Below, piece by piece: positions 1-7,497 of a stretch of 12,576 nt of DNA; position 1 is the stretch's first letter, and each line of letters begins with the position of its first letter. The notes beneath the pieces were generated by a model. That model was not told the origin of the DNA and did no database searches. It saw only the letters and a program-made list of their open reading frames with translations. Origin of the DNA: an uncultured Ilumatobacter sp. GTDB lineage: Bacteria; Actinomycetota; Acidimicrobiia; Acidimicrobiales; Ilumatobacteraceae. The stretch is taken from assembly GCA_937891565.1 (NCBI GenBank), contig CALAHA010000358.1, forward strand, positions 1 through 12,576, given 5' to 3'. Both the position numbers and the translations under genes were made by a program.

Positions 1-1099
1 TCGGATCGTCGAGCGAGTGCAAAGTGACGAGGATCGAGGGGTCGGGCATGCGAACACCGTCTTCAATAAGTGCTTTGAACGACCCGTTCCAGTCATCACC
101 GAAGTGGATGTTGTGGTGCGCTGCGTCGGCAGGGAGCTCGCCCTTGACGCCCGCAATCCAGAGCAGACATGACGGACTGTACTTGCCGTTTTGCGCCTTC
201 TTCGGAACGTCGACGCCGTCAAGCAACTCGCGGTACGCGACCGGAAGATCGGGGTTGCAGACAACTGCATCGGCTTCAAGTAGTTCGCCACCCTCGGCAC
301 CGGGCTCGCCAAGTTGAACGCCGCGTACCGAGCCGTCGGCGAATCTGACGATCTGGTTGACGGGGGCCTCGTAGCGAATGGTCACGCCAGCGTTTTCGAC
401 TGCCTCGGCCAAGCCAACCGCCATCATGTGCATGCCGCCCTCGGGGACGAAGACACCCTCGACGGCGTCCATGTAGGTGATGACGGCATAGATCGCCAAC
501 GCCTCGTACGGTGCGAGGCCGGCATACATCGACTGGAAGCTAAAGATCTGCTGCAGTCGTGGGTCGTCGAAGAACGAGGCCACTTTCTTGTCGAGCTTGC
601 CGAAGCCGCCGAGCTTGAGGATCTTCAGCCCGTCACGCCACGGCTTGATGAGATCGAGCGGTGTGTCGAGGTTCGTGTCGATGTATGACCGCATCTCGGC
701 GGTGTAGAGCTTTTTGAGCCAGTCGGCGAACTCGCCGAATGCGGCAGCCTCCTTGTCGCCGGCGAAACGTGCGATCTCTTCGGTCATGGCCTCGCGGCCG
801 TGCTTGACGAATAACGTCGACCCATCGGCATAGCAGGCGCGGTACATCGGGTCGACGGGCTTGATCGTGACGTGGTCGGCCATGTTGGCGCCGGCAGCCT
901 GGAATGCTTCTTCGAGCAGGTCGGGCATCGTGAGCACGGTTGGCCCGTTGTCGAGCCGGAAGCCGTCTCGGATGACCATTCCGGCGCGGCCGCCGGGCAT
1001 CGACTCGCGCTCGACGATGGTGACGTCGTGCCCGGCTTTACTGAGGTGGGCTGCGGCGGAAAGGCCGCCGAGGCCTGCGCCGATGACAACAACGTTCAT
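1..1099 (-). CDS. crtI: Phytoene desaturase (CrtI-type FAD oxidoreductase), 3' end outside window
   Basis: An uninterrupted frame runs from ATG at 1099 to the left edge (about 366 codons) with no stop, so the C-terminal part is missing. It opens with the dinucleotide-binding fold GAGLGGLSAA (residues 7-16), the ribose-binding acid E30, and GGRAG at 36-40, the signature of phytoene desaturase/amine-oxidase flavoproteins. Known members desaturate phytoene towards lycopene at the membrane. It is the last visible gene of a minus-strand run, 43 bases after a C20-type prenyl diphosphate synthase, which fits a carotenoid pathway. Two upstream ATGs (1109, 1113) are out of frame, so 1099 is the likely start; no strong ribosome site precedes it. 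The FAD-binding C-terminal motif cannot be checked here. Related carotenoid ketolases or desaturases of the same superfamily are the main alternative. Confidence 0.85.
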   Translation of the reverse strand, partial: MNVVVIGAGLGGLSAAAHLSKAGHDVTIVERESMPGGRAGMVIRDGFRLDNGPTVLTMPDLLEEAFQAAGANMADHVTIKPVDPMYRACYADGSTLFVKHGREAMTEEIARFAGDKEAAAFGEFADWLKKLYTAEMRSYIDTNLDTPLDLIKPWRDGLKILKLGGFGKLDKKVASFFDDPRLQQIFSFQSMYAGLAPYEALAIYAVITYMDAVEGVFVPEGGMHMMAVGLAEAVENAGVTIRYEAPVNQIVRFADGSVRGVQLGEPGAEGGELLEADAVVCNPDLPVAYRELLDGVDVPKKAQNGKYSPSCLLWIAGVKGELPADAAHHNIHFGDDWNGSFKALIEDGVRMPDPSILVTLHSLDDP

Positions 1100-1142
1100 G
1101 GGGTCACATCCATGGTGAGATCTTTCTCCAATTTGTTCATGA

Positions 1143-2201
1143 TCAAACAGTCCGCTGCACGACGAATTCCGCGAGCAAACTCAGCTCAGTCTTGGCGACG
1201 GCAGTGATCGGTGCTGCGTTGAGCGACGTGACAGCGGACTCAGTGAGGTCGCTGATGTGTTGTTCGAGTTCGGCGAGGCCGCCGGTGTCGACAATTACCT
1301 GCTGGATCGACGCAACGGTTTCGGCGGTCATGTGCGGGTCACCGACCAGCTCAAGGACCTTGCGTTGTGCGTTGGTCGCAGCGCGAGTGGCCCGGGCGAG
1401 TAGCGGCGTCGGTTTGCCCTCAACAAGATCGCTGCCGACCGGCTTGCCGGTGACTGCTTCGTCGCCGAACGCTCCCATGACGTCGTCGCGCATCTGGAAT
1501 GCGTCGCCGAGCGGAAGGCCATAGCGAGACAAGTGAGGGAGCAACTCGTCGGCGCGCTGAGGCGCGGCGAGGACGGCGCCGAGATGTAGCGGCCTTTCGA
1601 TCGTGTACTTGCCTGACTTGTACCGACAGATCCGTTCGGACGCAACGAGATCACGTGTCCTGCTGACGCCACCCAGAATGTCGAGGTACTGCCCGATGTT
1701 CAGCTCGATCCGCAACTCGTTCCAGATGCCCATGGCGGTGGGTGATGCCGCTGCGAGGAGCTGGTCGGCGTAGACGAAGGCAAGGTCGCCGACAAGGATT
1801 GCTACGCCTTCACCGAATCGCCGTGACTCACCGGCCCAGCCCTGCTCGGCGTGCTCGTCGGCTGCAACCATGTGGGCCGTTCGCTGCCCGCGGCGCGAGT
1901 CGGCATTGTCCATGACGTCGTCGTGAAACAGCGCACATGCATGCATGAGTTCGAACGCTGCGCCGGCATCGATGTCGACCTGCTCGTCAGGCCCCCCGCC
2001 CGCTCCGATGAATCCCCAGTGGCAAAACGCAGGCCGGAGCCGCTTGCCGCCGGAGAGCACCAAGCGGCGGATCTCGTCGATCGGCTGAGCGAGTGCGGGT
2101 TCGAGTTCGACCCAGCGGGTGCGCTCGGCTGCGAGGAATTCGTCCAATCGTCTCGTGACGCGTATCGCGAGTTCGAGCAACGAGGCAGGAGCGCTCGACA
2201 T
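1143..2201 (-). CDS. Geranylgeranyl/polyprenyl diphosphate synthase (trans-isoprenyl synthase)
   Basis: This 352-residue protein is a head-to-tail prenyltransferase that condenses isopentenyl diphosphate with allylic diphosphates. GGKRLRP is at 51-57, the first Asp-rich motif DDVMD at 94-98, GQYLD at 170-174, the KSGKYT lysine region at 195-200, and the second Asp region QMRDDVMG with a following GD at 236-247, then GKPVGSDLVEGK at 252-263. The second motif is DDxxG rather than DDxxD, which I recall as usual in actinobacterial IdsA/CrtE-type enzymes. Small residues before the first Asp motif (C89, A90) suit a longer product such as C20, but chain length is inferred. It lies between xseB and crtI, so its likely role is supplying geranylgeranyl diphosphate for carotenoids. 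Start ATG 2201 follows xseB by 33 bases with no obvious ribosome site. Confidence 0.88.
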   Translation of the reverse strand: MSSAPASLLELAIRVTRRLDEFLAAERTRWVELEPALAQPIDEIRRLVLSGGKRLRPAFCHWGFIGAGGGPDEQVDIDAGAAFELMHACALFHDDVMDNADSRRGQRTAHMVAADEHAEQGWAGESRRFGEGVAILVGDLAFVYADQLLAAASPTAMGIWNELRIELNIGQYLDILGGVSRTRDLVASERICRYKSGKYTIERPLHLGAVLAAPQRADELLPHLSRYGLPLGDAFQMRDDVMGAFGDEAVTGKPVGSDLVEGKPTPLLARATRAATNAQRKVLELVGDPHMTAETVASIQQVIVDTGGLAELEQHISDLTESAVTSLNAAPITAVAKTELSLLAEFVVQRTV

Positions 2202-2227
2202 GGGGCTGAGGGTACTCGCGACGGGTG

Positions 2228-2241
2228 CAGCTGATCAGCTG
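2228..2241. repeat. 14-base perfect palindrome over the xseB stop codon
   Basis: CAGCTGATCAGCTG reads the same on both strands and contains the xseB stop (2235-2237). It sits in the 33-base gap before the prenyl synthase gene. It could form a small RNA hairpin or a protein site, or be chance. Confidence 0.6.
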
Positions 2242-2450
2242 TCGAGGTCGGCGGTGACCTGTTCGATCTTGATCTGTGCGTTGGAGATCTTCTCGCGACA
2301 GAGCGTGATCAGCTCGCTTGCCCGGGCAACTCGGTCGGCGAGGTGGTCGACGTCAACGTCGGAGCCTTCGAGTTCGCTCAGGATCTTGTCGAGTTCCTCG
2401 AGTGCTGCGGCATAGCCGGGCTGTTCGGTGGCATCAGGCATCGGTGTCAT
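2235..2450 (-). CDS. xseB: Exonuclease VII small subunit
   Basis: This 71-residue acidic, helical protein has the XseB pattern: an N-terminal YAAALEELDKILSELEG segment, then heptad-like DHLADRVARASELITLCREKI. XseB partners several-to-one with XseA and stabilises the enzyme, which cuts single-stranded DNA to oligonucleotides in the cytoplasm. The gene overlaps the 3' end of xseA, as expected for a translationally coupled pair. Two starts are possible: ATG 2450 or ATG 2441. GAAAG lies directly before 2450 but nine bases before 2441, so 2441 (68 residues) may be the real start. The next gene is a prenyl diphosphate synthase, which echoes the xseB-ispA linkage known in Escherichia coli. Confidence 0.92.
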   Translation of the reverse strand: MTPMPDATEQPGYAAALEELDKILSELEGSDVDVDHLADRVARASELITLCREKISNAQIKIEQVTADLDS

Positions 2451-3792
2451 CTTTCAGGTGCGTGGCGGTGACGATACTGGTGACGGTGCCGTCGGCGAGT
2501 GTGGTGGTGAGGACGTCGTCGACGCCCAGATCTGCGGTCGAGCGGACCAGGCCGCCCGCGGCGTTGTGGGTGATTGTCCAACCGCGAGCGAGTTGCACGG
2601 TTGGATCAAGTGCGCCGACGCGAGCGGCGAATACATCGAGCCGTTGTGTCGAACGAGCGAGTAGATCGGTGGGCCGTTCGAGGAGGCGGGCAGATGCGCG
2701 GTCGAGGCGTTCGGTCGACCTTGTGAGTGTGGCGGGGCCGCTTCGAGCCAGGCGATCGACACGCATTTTCAACCGTTCGTCGGACCGTTCGACGGCGGCG
2801 TGGGTGCGTCGGGCAATGCGATGTGCAGTCTCAGATAGGTCATTCGTGGCATCGCTGAGCGCGACTTCGCTACGTTGGACAATCGAAGCAAACGCCTGCT
2901 CGGTTTCGCCGATGTAGCGCTGGATACGCTCGATTAGCGCACCGGCGCAGGCCGTTGGTGTCTTCAGAGCAGTGTGTGCCACCTCGTCGGCGACGCTTCG
3001 GTCGATTTCGTGGCCTAATCCGGTCAGCACCGGGACTGGGCAGGCAGCGATCGTGCGAGCGATCTTCTCGGAGTCAAAGACAGCGAGTTCGTTGCGTGCG
3101 CCGCCGCCGCGGATCACGACGATCGCATCGAGGTCGCGGCGCAGCGCGAACCGAGCAATGGCCGCAGTGACCATGTTTTCGGCCATGTCGCCCTGAACCC
3201 GGACGTCAGCGACGCTGAGTTGAAAGCCGATCCCGCTGCGTTCGAGTTCGTCGCGGAAGTCGTGCCACGCAGCCGTGCCGACGCTGGCGACGACACCGAC
3301 ACGCAACGGCACTGGCGACACACGAACTCGACGGTTGGTATCGAGCAGGCCTTCGGCAGTGAGCCGGCGCATCACTTCATCGCGTGACTGAGCAATGTCG
3401 CCAATGGTGAACTTCGGATCGAGATTCGCCATTTTGAACCCGAGCCGGCCGCCTTGCGCCCAGAAGTCAAGGTCGCCGTTGATCCGGACGTTCATCCCAT
3501 TGCGGAGTTCGAGGCGGAACTTGCGCAGCAGCGGGGCCAGCCGCTGCTTCGTCGGTGCAAATAGTTGGACGTTGAGGACAGCCTTGCCCTTGTCGCCCGC
3601 TTCGATCAGCGAGAAGTACGTATGCGCCCCGCGATTCGAGAGGTCGCTGATCTCGCCGCGGACCCAAATGCCGCCCCGGAAACCGCGTTGTAGCTGTTCG
3701 TTAATTGCCTCGGCCAGCTCGCCGACGGTGAACGTGGGGTCAGCGAACTCGTCAGGGACGATGTCGTCGAAGTCGAATGCTGGCTGGCTCAC
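2434..3792 (-). CDS. xseA: Exonuclease VII large subunit
   Basis: This is the catalytic subunit of exonuclease VII, a metal-independent single-strand DNA nuclease of repair. Counting from GTG 3792 (452 residues), an OB fold lies at about 20-120 (WVRGEISDLS at 43-52). The catalytic core holds IRGGGARNELAVFD at 227-240 and TGLGHEIDRSVADEV at 257-271, followed by KTPT. A long coiled-coil stretch rich in A, R, E and S follows (about 285-400), then a C-terminal tail where XseB binds. The core reads GGGARNEL where many homologues have GGGSxxDL; the clade may simply vary here. A TTG at 3816 gives an eight-residue longer protein, but the GTG followed by SQPAFDF looks more natural and neither start has a clear ribosome site. 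The gene is 42 bases after rmuC and overlaps xseB. Confidence 0.93.
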   Translation of the reverse strand: MSQPAFDFDDIVPDEFADPTFTVGELAEAINEQLQRGFRGGIWVRGEISDLSNRGAHTYFSLIEAGDKGKAVLNVQLFAPTKQRLAPLLRKFRLELRNGMNVRINGDLDFWAQGGRLGFKMANLDPKFTIGDIAQSRDEVMRRLTAEGLLDTNRRVRVSPVPLRVGVVASVGTAAWHDFRDELERSGIGFQLSVADVRVQGDMAENMVTAAIARFALRRDLDAIVVIRGGGARNELAVFDSEKIARTIAACPVPVLTGLGHEIDRSVADEVAHTALKTPTACAGALIERIQRYIGETEQAFASIVQRSEVALSDATNDLSETAHRIARRTHAAVERSDERLKMRVDRLARSGPATLTRSTERLDRASARLLERPTDLLARSTQRLDVFAARVGALDPTVQLARGWTITHNAAGGLVRSTADLGVDDVLTTTLADGTVTSIVTATHLKDDTDA

Positions 3793-3834
3793 TGCGCTCG
3801 ATTCAATCAGACGCAAGCGCGGGCCAGGCCCGGA

Positions 3835-5142
3835 TCAGGCCTCGAGTTGGCGGACCGTGCCGCTGAACGGTGTCTCGTTCTCGCCGTCGTCCTGTGGGAG
3901 GACGAGAAGTTCGCCGTCGACCGGCAGGCCCCGCTGCTGGCGAATGCCATCGAGCTCCCGCAATGGCCGTTCCAGGGCCCGGCGACGGGTGCCTGCCAGC
4001 GCGTCGAACTCTTTGTCGACCGCTTCGAAGCGCTTCTTCACCTTGTCGACCTGTTCGGAGTACTTCGTCCATTGCGCGCCAAACTTTCCGATCAGCTGCA
4101 GAATTTGGTCGCTGGTCTTCTCGATCATGAAGTTGTCGAAGGCTTGGCGGATGACCCCGAGGAATGCGAACAGCGTCAGTGGGGAGCACATGACGATCTG
4201 CTGCTTCATTGCGTCGTCGAGCAGGGTCGGATCGCGTTCGTGAATGAAGCTGGTGAGCTGCTCGTTCGGGATGAAGAGGAGCACGGAGTCGACTGCCTGT
4301 TGGTCACCGGTATTGCCGTAGTCGCGCTTGGCCAGTTCTTTAACTCGCATCCGGACGTCGCGGAGGAAGTTCTTCGTGTGCGTTTCGCGTTCGGCGTCAG
4401 AGCCCGCTTCGAGGTAACGCAGGTACGACGCCATCGGGAACTTGACGTCCATGTAGAGAGCGTGATCCTTGGGCATCGGGAACGTGTAATCGGGCCGGCC
4501 GGTGGCGCCATCGATCTGGGTCTGCTTGAAGTAGTTCGTGTTCTCGACAAAGCCAGCCATGCGCAGGACGTCTTCAGCCATCCGCTCGCCCCACTGGCCA
4601 CGTGCCTGCGGGTTGGCGATTGCGGTGCGCAATGCCTGTGCCGACTCGGCGACTGCGGCTGCGACATCGGCGTGCGCTTTCAATGACGTTTCGACTTGGC
4701 CGAACTTTTCGGCGTTGGTCTTGCCGAGCGCACTGACCATGTCGCTCAACTTGGACAGCTCGTTCCGCATTTCGCTGTGAACCTGATCGAGCCGTGTGTC
4801 GATGACGTCTTTCTTGGCTGCCAGGTCGGCGCTGGCGTGCTGCTGCACCTGTGATGCGGTGGCGCCTAATTGTTCCCGCTGCAAGATGGCAGTTTGTGCG
4901 AGGGCGGCCGTGACGGCCGCGTCACGCTCTTCGGTGGCCTGCTGGCGCACAGCGGCGACTGCCCCCTGTACTGCGTTGTCGACCGAGGCCTGCAGGGCCT
5001 CGACAGTCATTGCTTGTGAACCGAGCTGGCTGGCCAGGTCGGTGGACGCGCGCTGCTCGGCTTGGCGGAGTGCGAACAAGTAAGCCGCTGCGGCTGCACA
5101 GCCGGCGAGCACGAGGCCCATCACGATGACGACGATCAACAT
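3835..5142 (-). CDS. rmuC: RmuC-family DNA recombination protein
   Basis: RmuC family members limit rearrangements at DNA repeats and are predicted nucleases. From ATG 5142 the protein has 435 residues. A membrane anchor lies at 1-25, then a long alanine/glutamine-rich coiled coil at about 27-175. The family core follows: NPQARGQWGE (177-186), GRPDYTF (215-221) and MDVKFP (231-236), which together resemble a PD-(D/E)xK nuclease centre (D218, D232, K234). A second coiled coil (about 345-385) and a hydrophilic tail close the protein. GTG 5151 would add three residues. ATG 5142 is preferred because a TACGGT box ends exactly seven bases before it, as for a leaderless mRNA. It heads the run rmuC-xseA-xseB-prenyl synthase-crtI, so its promoter may drive all five genes. 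Confidence 0.92.
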   Translation of the reverse strand: MLIVVIVMGLVLAGCAAAAAYLFALRQAEQRASTDLASQLGSQAMTVEALQASVDNAVQGAVAAVRQQATEERDAAVTAALAQTAILQREQLGATASQVQQHASADLAAKKDVIDTRLDQVHSEMRNELSKLSDMVSALGKTNAEKFGQVETSLKAHADVAAAVAESAQALRTAIANPQARGQWGERMAEDVLRMAGFVENTNYFKQTQIDGATGRPDYTFPMPKDHALYMDVKFPMASYLRYLEAGSDAERETHTKNFLRDVRMRVKELAKRDYGNTGDQQAVDSVLLFIPNEQLTSFIHERDPTLLDDAMKQQIVMCSPLTLFAFLGVIRQAFDNFMIEKTSDQILQLIGKFGAQWTKYSEQVDKVKKRFEAVDKEFDALAGTRRRALERPLRELDGIRQQRGLPVDGELLVLPQDDGENETPFSGTVRQLEA

Positions 5143-5149
5143 GGCACCC

Positions 5150-5155
5150 ACCGTA
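5150..5155 (-). promoter_or_regulatory. Predicted -10 box for rmuC (leaderless)
   Basis: On the minus strand TACGGT is followed by seven bases and then ATG 5142, which would put the transcription start at or next to the A of the start codon. No ribosome site lies before the ATG. No convincing -35 element was found. Confidence 0.45.
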
Positions 5156-5269
5156 CGGATGGAGTGTCACAGAGTTGCGGATCGCCCATTTGGCCCAGCT
5201 CAGCGCCATCGGTCGGTGTCGCTGGCGCTTCAGGTCAACGCCGGTCCGCCGCACATCTCGCCGAAATCT

Positions 5270-5313
5270 TGAGGTGACGCATCTCCGAGTCGTTGTGACC
5301 AGCGTTCACCTCA
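5270..5313. repeat. 8-base inverted repeat in the rmuC/phosphatase divergent intergenic region
   Basis: TGAGGTGA (5270-5277) and TCACCTCA (5306-5313) are exact reverse complements 28 bases apart. They lie in the 207 bases between two divergent starts and upstream of the phosphatase -10 box, so an operator is possible. Otherwise this intergenic stretch shows only the two promoters. Confidence 0.35.
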
Positions 5314-5342
5314 CGTTGGTGGTCCGGTCGAACGGCGGTCGT

Positions 5343-5348
5343 TACGGT
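5343..5348 (+). promoter_or_regulatory. Predicted -10 box for the phosphatase gene
   Basis: TACGGT is followed by eight bases and ATG 5357, matching the near-leaderless arrangement seen at other starts here. TTGGTG at 5316-5321 is a poor -35 match because the spacer would be 21 bases. Confidence 0.4.
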
Positions 5349-5356
5349 CTCGATAC

Positions 5357-6169
5357 ATGACTGCTACCTCCAGCATCACCGAACCGAACGTCGATGCACT
5401 GGCCATTGTGGAGCACGCCGATCGCGTCGTTCCCCTGGAGTCGGTGTTCAACTTCCGCGATCTCGGTGGCTACGTCCTTGGCAATGGTCAGACCACCGAG
5501 TGGGGGCGGCTCTTTCGCGCTGACGGTCTCTACCGGCTCAACGACAGCGACCTGAATGTCGTCGACGGACTCGGCATCCGCACTGTCGTCGACCTCCGTA
5601 CCTCCAAGGAGATTGCCGAACGCGGCACTTTCCCTGTAGCCAAATATCCGGTGGCGTTCCATCACCTGTCGATCCTCGATGCCACGTGGGTCGAGACCGG
5701 CGTCCCCGACTTTCCCGAAACCGACCAGGGCGGCATCGACTTCTTGATCTGGGCGTACCGGGACATGTTGGCCAAGGGCGCCGACCGATTTGCGCAGGCC
5801 ATCGCGACGCTCGCTGTCGCCGGCAGCGGACCGGCCGTGTTCCACTGCGCTGCAGGTAAGGACCGCACCGGCATTCTCGCAGCATTGATTCTTGGCGGGC
5901 TCGGCGTGGACCACGAAGTGATCGCCGAAGACTTCGGACTCACCCGAGATGGCATGACCCGCATGCGAACGTGGCTCGGCGAGCATGCCCCCGACGCTGC
6001 TGCTGACATGAATACGCGTCCGCAGATGATGTTTGGAGCGCACCCTGACGCGATGCGTCAGATCTTGCGTGACCTCGTTGCCGACTACGGCACCGTGCGG
6101 AAATATCTCGCCTCAATTGGCATCGGCGACGCAGTGCTCACCGACCTCGAAGCACGTCTCACCCTCTGA
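5357..6169 (+). CDS. Tyrosine/dual-specificity phosphatase, PtpB-like (Y_phosphatase3 family)
   Basis: This 270-residue protein has the two hallmarks of the family that includes Mycobacterium PtpB: NFRDLGGY at 32-39, close to the N-terminus, and the CX5R phosphate-binding loop HCAAGKDRTG at 163-172 with catalytic C164 and R170. The GKDRTG form of the loop, with lysine and aspartate, is typical of the PtpB type, which accepts phosphotyrosine and often phosphoserine/threonine or phosphoinositides. There is no signal peptide or membrane segment, so it is probably cytoplasmic, though PtpB itself is exported without a classical signal. It is transcribed divergently from rmuC and converges on the peptidyl-prolyl isomerase gene, so it appears to be a single-gene unit. 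Its substrate cannot be read from context. Confidence 0.88.
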   Translation: MTATSSITEPNVDALAIVEHADRVVPLESVFNFRDLGGYVLGNGQTTEWGRLFRADGLYRLNDSDLNVVDGLGIRTVVDLRTSKEIAERGTFPVAKYPVAFHHLSILDATWVETGVPDFPETDQGGIDFLIWAYRDMLAKGADRFAQAIATLAVAGSGPAVFHCAAGKDRTGILAALILGGLGVDHEVIAEDFGLTRDGMTRMRTWLGEHAPDAAADMNTRPQMMFGAHPDAMRQILRDLVADYGTVRKYLASIGIGDAVLTDLEARLTL

Positions 6170-6231
6170 CCGGCCTGGCCCTGTTCCCGAAGTCAGCTGA
6201 GCGGATCGGGTGGGCTCATCTGGCAGTGGGT

Positions 6232-7107
6232 TCAGATGGTGGAGATGACGACGGACTGGATTTCGACCGGCTCGGACGGGCTACCCGAGGCGGTGCCGGC
6301 CGCTTCCATCTGGACAACGGTCTCGTCGAAGCCAGTGGCGACCTGGCCGAACAGTGTGTACTGCGGCGGCAGGGCGGCACCCTGGTCGCCGGTGATGATG
6401 AAGAACTGGCTGCCGTTGGTGTCGGGCCCGCTGTTAGCCATGGCGATCGAGCCGATTTGGTACTCACCGGCTGCAGGTAGTTCGTCAGCGAACTTGTAGC
6501 CCGGGTCGCCACCCCCGGTGGCCGTTGGGTCGCCGCACTGGACAACAAAACCCGGGATAATTCGGTGGCATGTCGTGTCGCTGAAGTATTGGTTGCGGGC
6601 GAGGAACACAAAGTTGTTGACCGTGATCGGCGCCTTCTCTTGGTCGAGTTCGATGGTGATCTCGCCCTTATTCGTCGTGACGAGTGCACTGTAGGACAGT
6701 GTCGAATCGAGGCACATTGGTGGCCGAGCGTCGAATGACTGCTGCTGCTCGGCGGAGCCGTCGGGTGACGGGCATCCGTCGGGAACGAACTCGCCGGTCG
6801 CAGCGAACACTTCGCCGTCGGTTTCGACAGGCTGCGGCTCTGCAGTCGGGTCAGCGCTGGTGTCGGATGAATCGCCGGCGACGGTGTCGTCGCCAGCGTA
6901 GGCATTTGCCACCGTGTCGGTCGTGACGGTTTCGTCATCACCACCGATGAAGGTGTTCGCGATCAACACGATGGCGAAGACGGCAACGATGGAGCCAACG
7001 ACGATGAGTGCTGTGCGCCTGGTTTTTTGACGCGTCTCGGCCTTGGCGACCTGCTGATCTTTGATGGCCTTGTTGGTCCGCTGGCGTTCTCGTTTATTAG
7101 TTCCCAC
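6232..7107 (-). CDS. Membrane-anchored cyclophilin-type peptidyl-prolyl cis-trans isomerase
   Basis: From GTG 7107 the protein has 291 residues. A basic N-terminus (NKRERQRTNKAIKDQQ) is followed by one membrane helix at about 33-54, an acidic T/D/S/A-rich linker to about 130, and a cyclophilin domain at about 137-291. Domain motifs are HRIIPGFVVQCGDPT at 181-195 (catalytic Arg R182), SIAMANSGPDTNGSQFFI at 220-237, and TLFGQV at 251-256. Topology suggests the isomerase faces outside the membrane and helps fold exported proteins. Cys180 and Cys191 flank the active-site strand, as I recall for actinobacterial homologues. The reading frame is open further upstream to 7452, but that extension has no family similarity and GTG 7107 gives the typical basic-then-membrane start. 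A TATCGT box lies nine bases before this GTG. The 62-base gap to the convergent phosphatase holds no clear terminator. Confidence 0.9.
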   Translation of the reverse strand: MGTNKRERQRTNKAIKDQQVAKAETRQKTRRTALIVVGSIVAVFAIVLIANTFIGGDDETVTTDTVANAYAGDDTVAGDSSDTSADPTAEPQPVETDGEVFAATGEFVPDGCPSPDGSAEQQQSFDARPPMCLDSTLSYSALVTTNKGEITIELDQEKAPITVNNFVFLARNQYFSDTTCHRIIPGFVVQCGDPTATGGGDPGYKFADELPAAGEYQIGSIAMANSGPDTNGSQFFIITGDQGAALPPQYTLFGQVATGFDETVVQMEAAGTASGSPSEPVEIQSVVISTI

Positions 7108-7116
7108 AGTGGCCAG

Positions 7117-7122
7117 ACGATA
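7117..7122 (-). promoter_or_regulatory. Predicted -10 box for the isomerase gene
   Basis: On the minus strand TATCGT is followed by nine bases and GTG 7107, implying a leader of only two or three bases. A TTGCCG at 7143-7148 is a possible -35, but the spacer is 20 bases. This box supports the short start over the upstream extension. Confidence 0.4.
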
Positions 7123-7167
7123 CCTGCAGCAGACAGTGCCAGCGGCAACGCCCCCAGCAACTTCTGA

Positions 7168-7497
7168 GCCGAGTTCTTGGGTGAGTTCTTGGGTGATCAA
7201 CGCGTGCTCAAGATGTTCCGTCGATCTGCCGATGAACGACTCACGGCGGCAATGATGCCCGTTTGCTGCTGACCAGACTCCCATGACTCCCGACCCGAAC
7301 GTGCAGACTCCCGACGCCAGCGCTCGACTTGGCGTATTACTTCGTTCAACGGCAGCATCGTCAATATTGCGATCCTCGCACTCGAACTGGTTGCGTTCGC
7401 CGCATCGGCAATGACGACTCGATGGACGCACGGCCTGCAACCAATGGAACACGACGCCAGGATCGCTGCCATGTCGATTGCGGTTGTCGCGCCGTGA
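7168..7497 (+). other. Coding-like but interrupted frame in the isomerase/MoaD intergenic region
   Basis: No confident gene lies between 7108 and 7632. Within it, plus-strand frame 1 reads like protein between TGA 7165 and TGA 7495, with a single in-frame TGA at 7270. The first part contains FLGDQRVLKMFRRSADERL and ends VCC. The second contains a hydrophobic, membrane-helix-like stretch SIVNIAILALELVAFAASAM and ends at the stop that begins a hairpin. Third-position G/C in the second part is about 72 percent, the highest of its three codon positions, which suits a coding frame. There is no standard start between 7270 and the internal ATG, and an ATG at 7283 is in another frame. A gene remnant or frameshifted small membrane protein is possible. 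An uninterrupted 91-codon minus-strand frame (7472 to 7197) shares the same third positions and cannot be excluded. Confidence 0.25.
7171..7194. repeat. 12-base perfect tandem repeat, two copies
   Basis: GAGTTCTTGGGT occurs twice head to tail (7171-7182, 7183-7194), about 64-87 bases upstream of the isomerase start on the minus strand. It could be a paired regulator site or a coding duplication (EFLG twice in plus frame 1). Confidence 0.7.

Noticed and set aside
314..688. 124-codon plus-strand frame opposite crtI
   Set aside because: The minus strand reads continuously as a phytoene desaturase through this region.
3395..4686. Two long plus-strand frames (282 and 279 codons) opposite xseA and rmuC
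   Set aside because: They are shadows of the real minus-strand genes, which have clear family motifs. The shadow translations have none.
5342..6043. 233-codon minus-strand frame opposite the phosphatase
   Set aside because: A shadow; the plus strand holds the CX5R active site and the NFRDLGGY motif.
7108..7452. 115-codon upstream extension of the isomerase frame
   Set aside because: The added residues have no domain similarity. The basic-plus-membrane-helix start at GTG 7107 is typical and has its own -10-like box.
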